Positions 16,815 to 18,511 of a stretch of 18,511 bases of DNA are shown in pieces. The stretch lies in contig CALEKY010000065.1 in the NCBI GenBank assembly GCA_937902995.1, positions 1 through 18,511 of the forward strand, in the 5' to 3' direction. The translations under genes and the position numbers were made by a program. This DNA comes from an uncultured Sinobacteraceae bacterium (lineage in GTDB: Bacteria; Pseudomonadota; Gammaproteobacteria; Steroidobacterales; Steroidobacteraceae). How positions within the stretch are numbered: position 1 is the first letter of the stretch; each line of letters begins with the position of its first letter. Below the pieces are notes generated by a model. The model was not told the DNA's origin, made no database searches, and saw nothing but the letters and a program-made list of their open reading frames with translations.

Positions 16815-17708
16815 CTACTTCGTGTTGAGCTTGCCGACCACTTCGGCGAGCCATTCGCCGAACTTCGCGCCGAGCTGCTCGTGCTTCAGTCCGTACTCGA
16901 CAGTCGCCTGTAGATATCCGAGCTTGCTGCCGCAGTCGTAGCGTCGCCCTTCGAACTCGTACGCATAGACGGGCTCGTCTGCAAGCAGATCCGCGATAGC
17001 ATCGGTCAACTGGATCTCGCCGCCGGCACCGCGGCCCGTGTGCTCGAGCTTGTCGAATATGGCCGGCGACAACAAATAGCGTCCCACGACGGCCAATGTC
17101 GAAGGCGCATTCCCCGGCTTCGGCTTCTCAACGATCTTCGTGACACGACTGACGCGACCCTCGCGATCCTTGGTTGCCACGATGCCGTACTTATCGGTCT
17201 CGGATTGCGGCACGGTCTCGACCCCCAGGATGCTTCCGCCGCGCTCGGCATGCACATCGGCCATTTGCCGCAAACACGCCGTCGGTGCATCGATCAAATC
17301 GTCAGCAAGATGCACGAAGAACGGTTCATTGCCGACGACGGGACGTGCACACAGCACTGCATGTCCCAAGCCGAGCGGCGCTGGTTGCCGGATGTAAATG
17401 CAACTGGCCCAGCTCGGCAGAATGCCCCGTAACGTCTGCAGCAGCTCTTCCTTGCCTTGCGCTTCGAGCGCCTCCTCGAGCTCGCTGTCTCTGTCGAAAT
17501 GGTCCTCGATCGCACGTTTGGAGCTGCCGGTAATGAATACGAGCTTGCGTGCACCCGCTTGCAGCGCCTCCTCGGCCGCGTACTGAATGAGGGGCTTGTC
17601 AACGATCGGCAGCATCTCCTTCGGACTCGCCTTCGTCGCAGGCAAGAACCGCGTGCCTCGTCCTGCGACAGGAAACACCGCTGTTCGGATCTGTTTGTGT
17701 TGACTCAC
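16815..17708 (-). CDS. galU: UTP-glucose-1-phosphate uridylyltransferase
   Basis: The GTG at 17708 gives 297 aa, close to the family norm. A GGAG lies 9 bases upstream of it. A TTG at 17723 would add five residues and is the alternative. The nucleotidyltransferase signature GRGTRFLPATKASPKEMLP begins at 16, and further blocks (ADDLIDAP, VEKP and AGGEIQLTDAI) are in the expected order. The enzyme makes UDP-glucose from UTP and glucose-1-phosphate in the cytoplasm, feeding lipopolysaccharide, exopolysaccharide and trehalose or galactose metabolism. It converges with the protease gene and lies downstream of the ComEA-like gene. The terminator between them suggests that it is transcribed separately. 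The call is among the safest in the window. Confidence 0.96.
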   Translation of the reverse strand: MSQHKQIRTAVFPVAGRGTRFLPATKASPKEMLPIVDKPLIQYAAEEALQAGARKLVFITGSSKRAIEDHFDRDSELEEALEAQGKEELLQTLRGILPSWASCIYIRQPAPLGLGHAVLCARPVVGNEPFFVHLADDLIDAPTACLRQMADVHAERGGSILGVETVPQSETDKYGIVATKDREGRVSRVTKIVEKPKPGNAPSTLAVVGRYLLSPAIFDKLEHTGRGAGGEIQLTDAIADLLADEPVYAYEFEGRRYDCGSKLGYLQATVEYGLKHEQLGAKFGEWLAEVVGKLNTK

Positions 17709-17762
17709 GCAGACGATCTCCAATCGTTTTCGTTCGCCAGATGATAGCCCATCGAGCCGACG

Positions 17763-17799
17763 AAAAAGGATGACGCCCGTCTAAGACGGGCGTCACCCT
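17763..17799 (-). terminator. Intrinsic terminator of the ComEA-like gene
   Basis: TGACGCCCGTC and GACGGGCGTCA pair around the 3-base loop TAA. The pairing extends through AAGG/CCTT after one mismatch, giving a stem of about 16 bp. On the minus strand the hairpin is followed directly by a T5 run (plus-strand AAAAA at 17763-17767). It lies 62 bases past the stop of the ComEA-like gene, so it is a classical rho-independent terminator for that transcript. Confidence 0.85.
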
Positions 17800-17861
17800 T
17801 GATCCGCACGTGCAGCGAAGCCGCTTGCGGTTCGATGAAGCCGTGATGCGTGAGCAAACGC

Positions 17862-18173
17862 TCAACCGGACTTCTTTGTTTCGGCGCTGCCGAAGCGGAT
17901 GTTCGCGCGGTTCTGTTCGAGCGTCTTCGCCCCCACGCCCTTCACTTTCTTCAGATCGTCGATGCTCTTGAAGGCGCCATGCTTCTCGCGATACTCGACG
18001 ATGGCTTGCGCGCGGCTCATTCCGATGCCGTCCAGCTCCTTGGCAATCGTCTTGGCATCGGCCGTGTTGATGTCGACGGGACCTGCGATCGCCGCCAGCG
18101 GCAAGCACGCGGCAATGAGCGCCTGCACCGAACGACGGACCGCAGGCGAAGCTGTGAGAACCGAATTCTTCAT
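17862..18173 (-). CDS. ComEA-family helix-hairpin-helix protein
   Basis: This 103-aa protein starts at the ATG at 18173, with AAGGAG 7 bases upstream. An ATG six codons earlier lacks this spacing and is rejected. A Sec signal peptide or N-terminal anchor (about 1-30, ending near AIAGP) precedes a single HhH domain. PVDINTADAKTIAKEL is followed by the two hairpins GIGMSRAQAIVEYREKHG and VKGVGAKTLEQNR. The HhH pair binds double-stranded DNA without sequence specificity in ComEA proteins, where it pulls DNA through the outer membrane during natural transformation. Many gammaproteobacteria carry short periplasmic versions whose role is unclear, so competence is only a possibility here. It has its own terminator and appears monocistronic. 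Confidence 0.88.
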   Translation of the reverse strand: MKNSVLTASPAVRRSVQALIAACLPLAAIAGPVDINTADAKTIAKELDGIGMSRAQAIVEYREKHGAFKSIDDLKKVKGVGAKTLEQNRANIRFGSAETKKSG

Positions 18174-18285
18174 GACGCCACTCCTTAGCAACTGAATTGA
18201 GTGAATTGAGCTTCCAAGTTCGCGCCTGCTCGTGCAGGCGTAGCACAGTTTGACGCTGCGGGTCCCTCAGCGGTGCGCGATTAAT

Positions 18286-18300
18286 TGGGCAATTTGCCCA
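18286..18300. promoter_or_regulatory. Perfect palindrome, possible operator
   Basis: TGGGCAA and TTGCCCA flank a single central T, giving a fully symmetric 15-base site of the size and AT-centred shape typical of dimeric repressor operators. It lies upstream of the ComEA-like gene. No regulator gene is nearby, and I do not recognise the sequence as a known binding site. Confidence 0.3.
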
Positions 18301-18480
18301 GAAAGTCGGCGCCTTTGCATTTTCATTCGCAGTACTCGACCTCCGGGATGAGCGTCCGCCCCTCGCTGCCGCCGTCGTCATACAGCTTCGAGTCCTAGAA
18401 GCTTCGTATTCGGACCGATGCTGAACATCTCCGCACCGACGAGAACCTTTCTCACGTCCCCTCGCATCCGTACCCGCGAA

Positions 18481-18511
18481 GACTGAAGGCTGAAGACTGA
18501 AGGCTGAAGGC
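18481..18511 (+). repeat. Heptad repeat array (GRCTGAA), cut by window edge
   Basis: Four consecutive 7-bp units alternate GACTGAA and GGCTGAA and run into the end of the window. The unit matches the arms at 1661-1757. Here only the plus-strand arm is visible; a complementary arm would be expected just beyond the edge. Confidence 0.75.

Larger units (their letters stand above)
18174..18511. other. Non-coding stretch upstream of the ComEA-like gene
   Basis: These 338 bases hold no convincing gene. Visible elements are a tandem TGAATTGAG pair (18193-18210), a 7-bp hairpin CGCCTGC/GCAGGCG (18223-18240), a 15-base perfect palindrome TGGGCAATTTGCCCA (18286-18300), a 29-codon minus-strand ORF (18378-18467) of doubtful status, and a heptad repeat array at the edge. 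The palindrome is 113 bases before the ComEA-like start codon and could be a regulator site. No recognisable -35/-10 pair was found. Confidence 0.5.

Overview
The window looks like chromosome from a GC-rich (roughly 60%) free-living gammaproteobacterium. Three things point to the Xanthomonadales/Steroidobacter side of the class: a TonB-dependent receptor with a VEEIVVTG N-terminus, a TraB/GumN-family protein with a VTGEHPGPG segment, and 7-bp GRCTGWA intergenic repeats. This placement is an inference from family resemblance only. I see no rRNA, tRNA, CRISPR array, transposase or phage gene.

Layout. 1-1645 (minus strand): a Cys-rich Sel1-like lipoprotein followed by a membrane-anchored lysozyme/SLT-fold protein. 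1661-1757: a spacer built from 7-bp repeats in two opposed arms. 1760-4492 (minus): a 910-aa DUF349 protein, divergent from an SDR oxidoreductase (4682-5449, plus). The SDR converges with a lipoprotein-type amidase (5457-7061, minus). 7192-7482 (minus): a small secreted protein of unknown function, bounded by a hairpin on each side. 7740-7940 (plus): a weak 66-codon ORF. 8052-13343 (minus): a three-gene cassette transcribed in the order TonB-dependent receptor, GH37 trehalase lipoprotein, exported aldose 1-epimerase. 13498-14493 (minus): a TraB/GumN-family exported protein. 14695-16668 (plus): a subtilisin-family protease with a PKD-like domain and a GlyGly-CTERM-like tail. 16815-17708 (minus): galU. 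17862-18173 (minus): a ComEA-type helix-hairpin-helix protein with a clear intrinsic terminator. 18174-18511: mostly non-coding, ending in another array of the 7-bp repeat.

How the genes work together. The strongest functional unit is receptor, trehalase and mutarotase. It reads as an envelope trehalose-utilisation cassette. The receptor would import the sugar across the outer membrane. The inverting trehalase would split it in the periplasm into one alpha- and one beta-glucose, and the epimerase would equilibrate the anomers. No regulator or inner-membrane transporter lies beside it. Most other products are also envelope or secreted proteins. The remaining genes are housekeeping (galU) or of unknown role (DUF349, ComEA-like).

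No clearly new multi-gene system is evident. The points most worth a second look are the trehalose cassette, the out-of-frame ATG at an A6 run at the start of the protease gene, the TonB-box-like segment in the TraB/GumN protein, and the paired heptad repeats.
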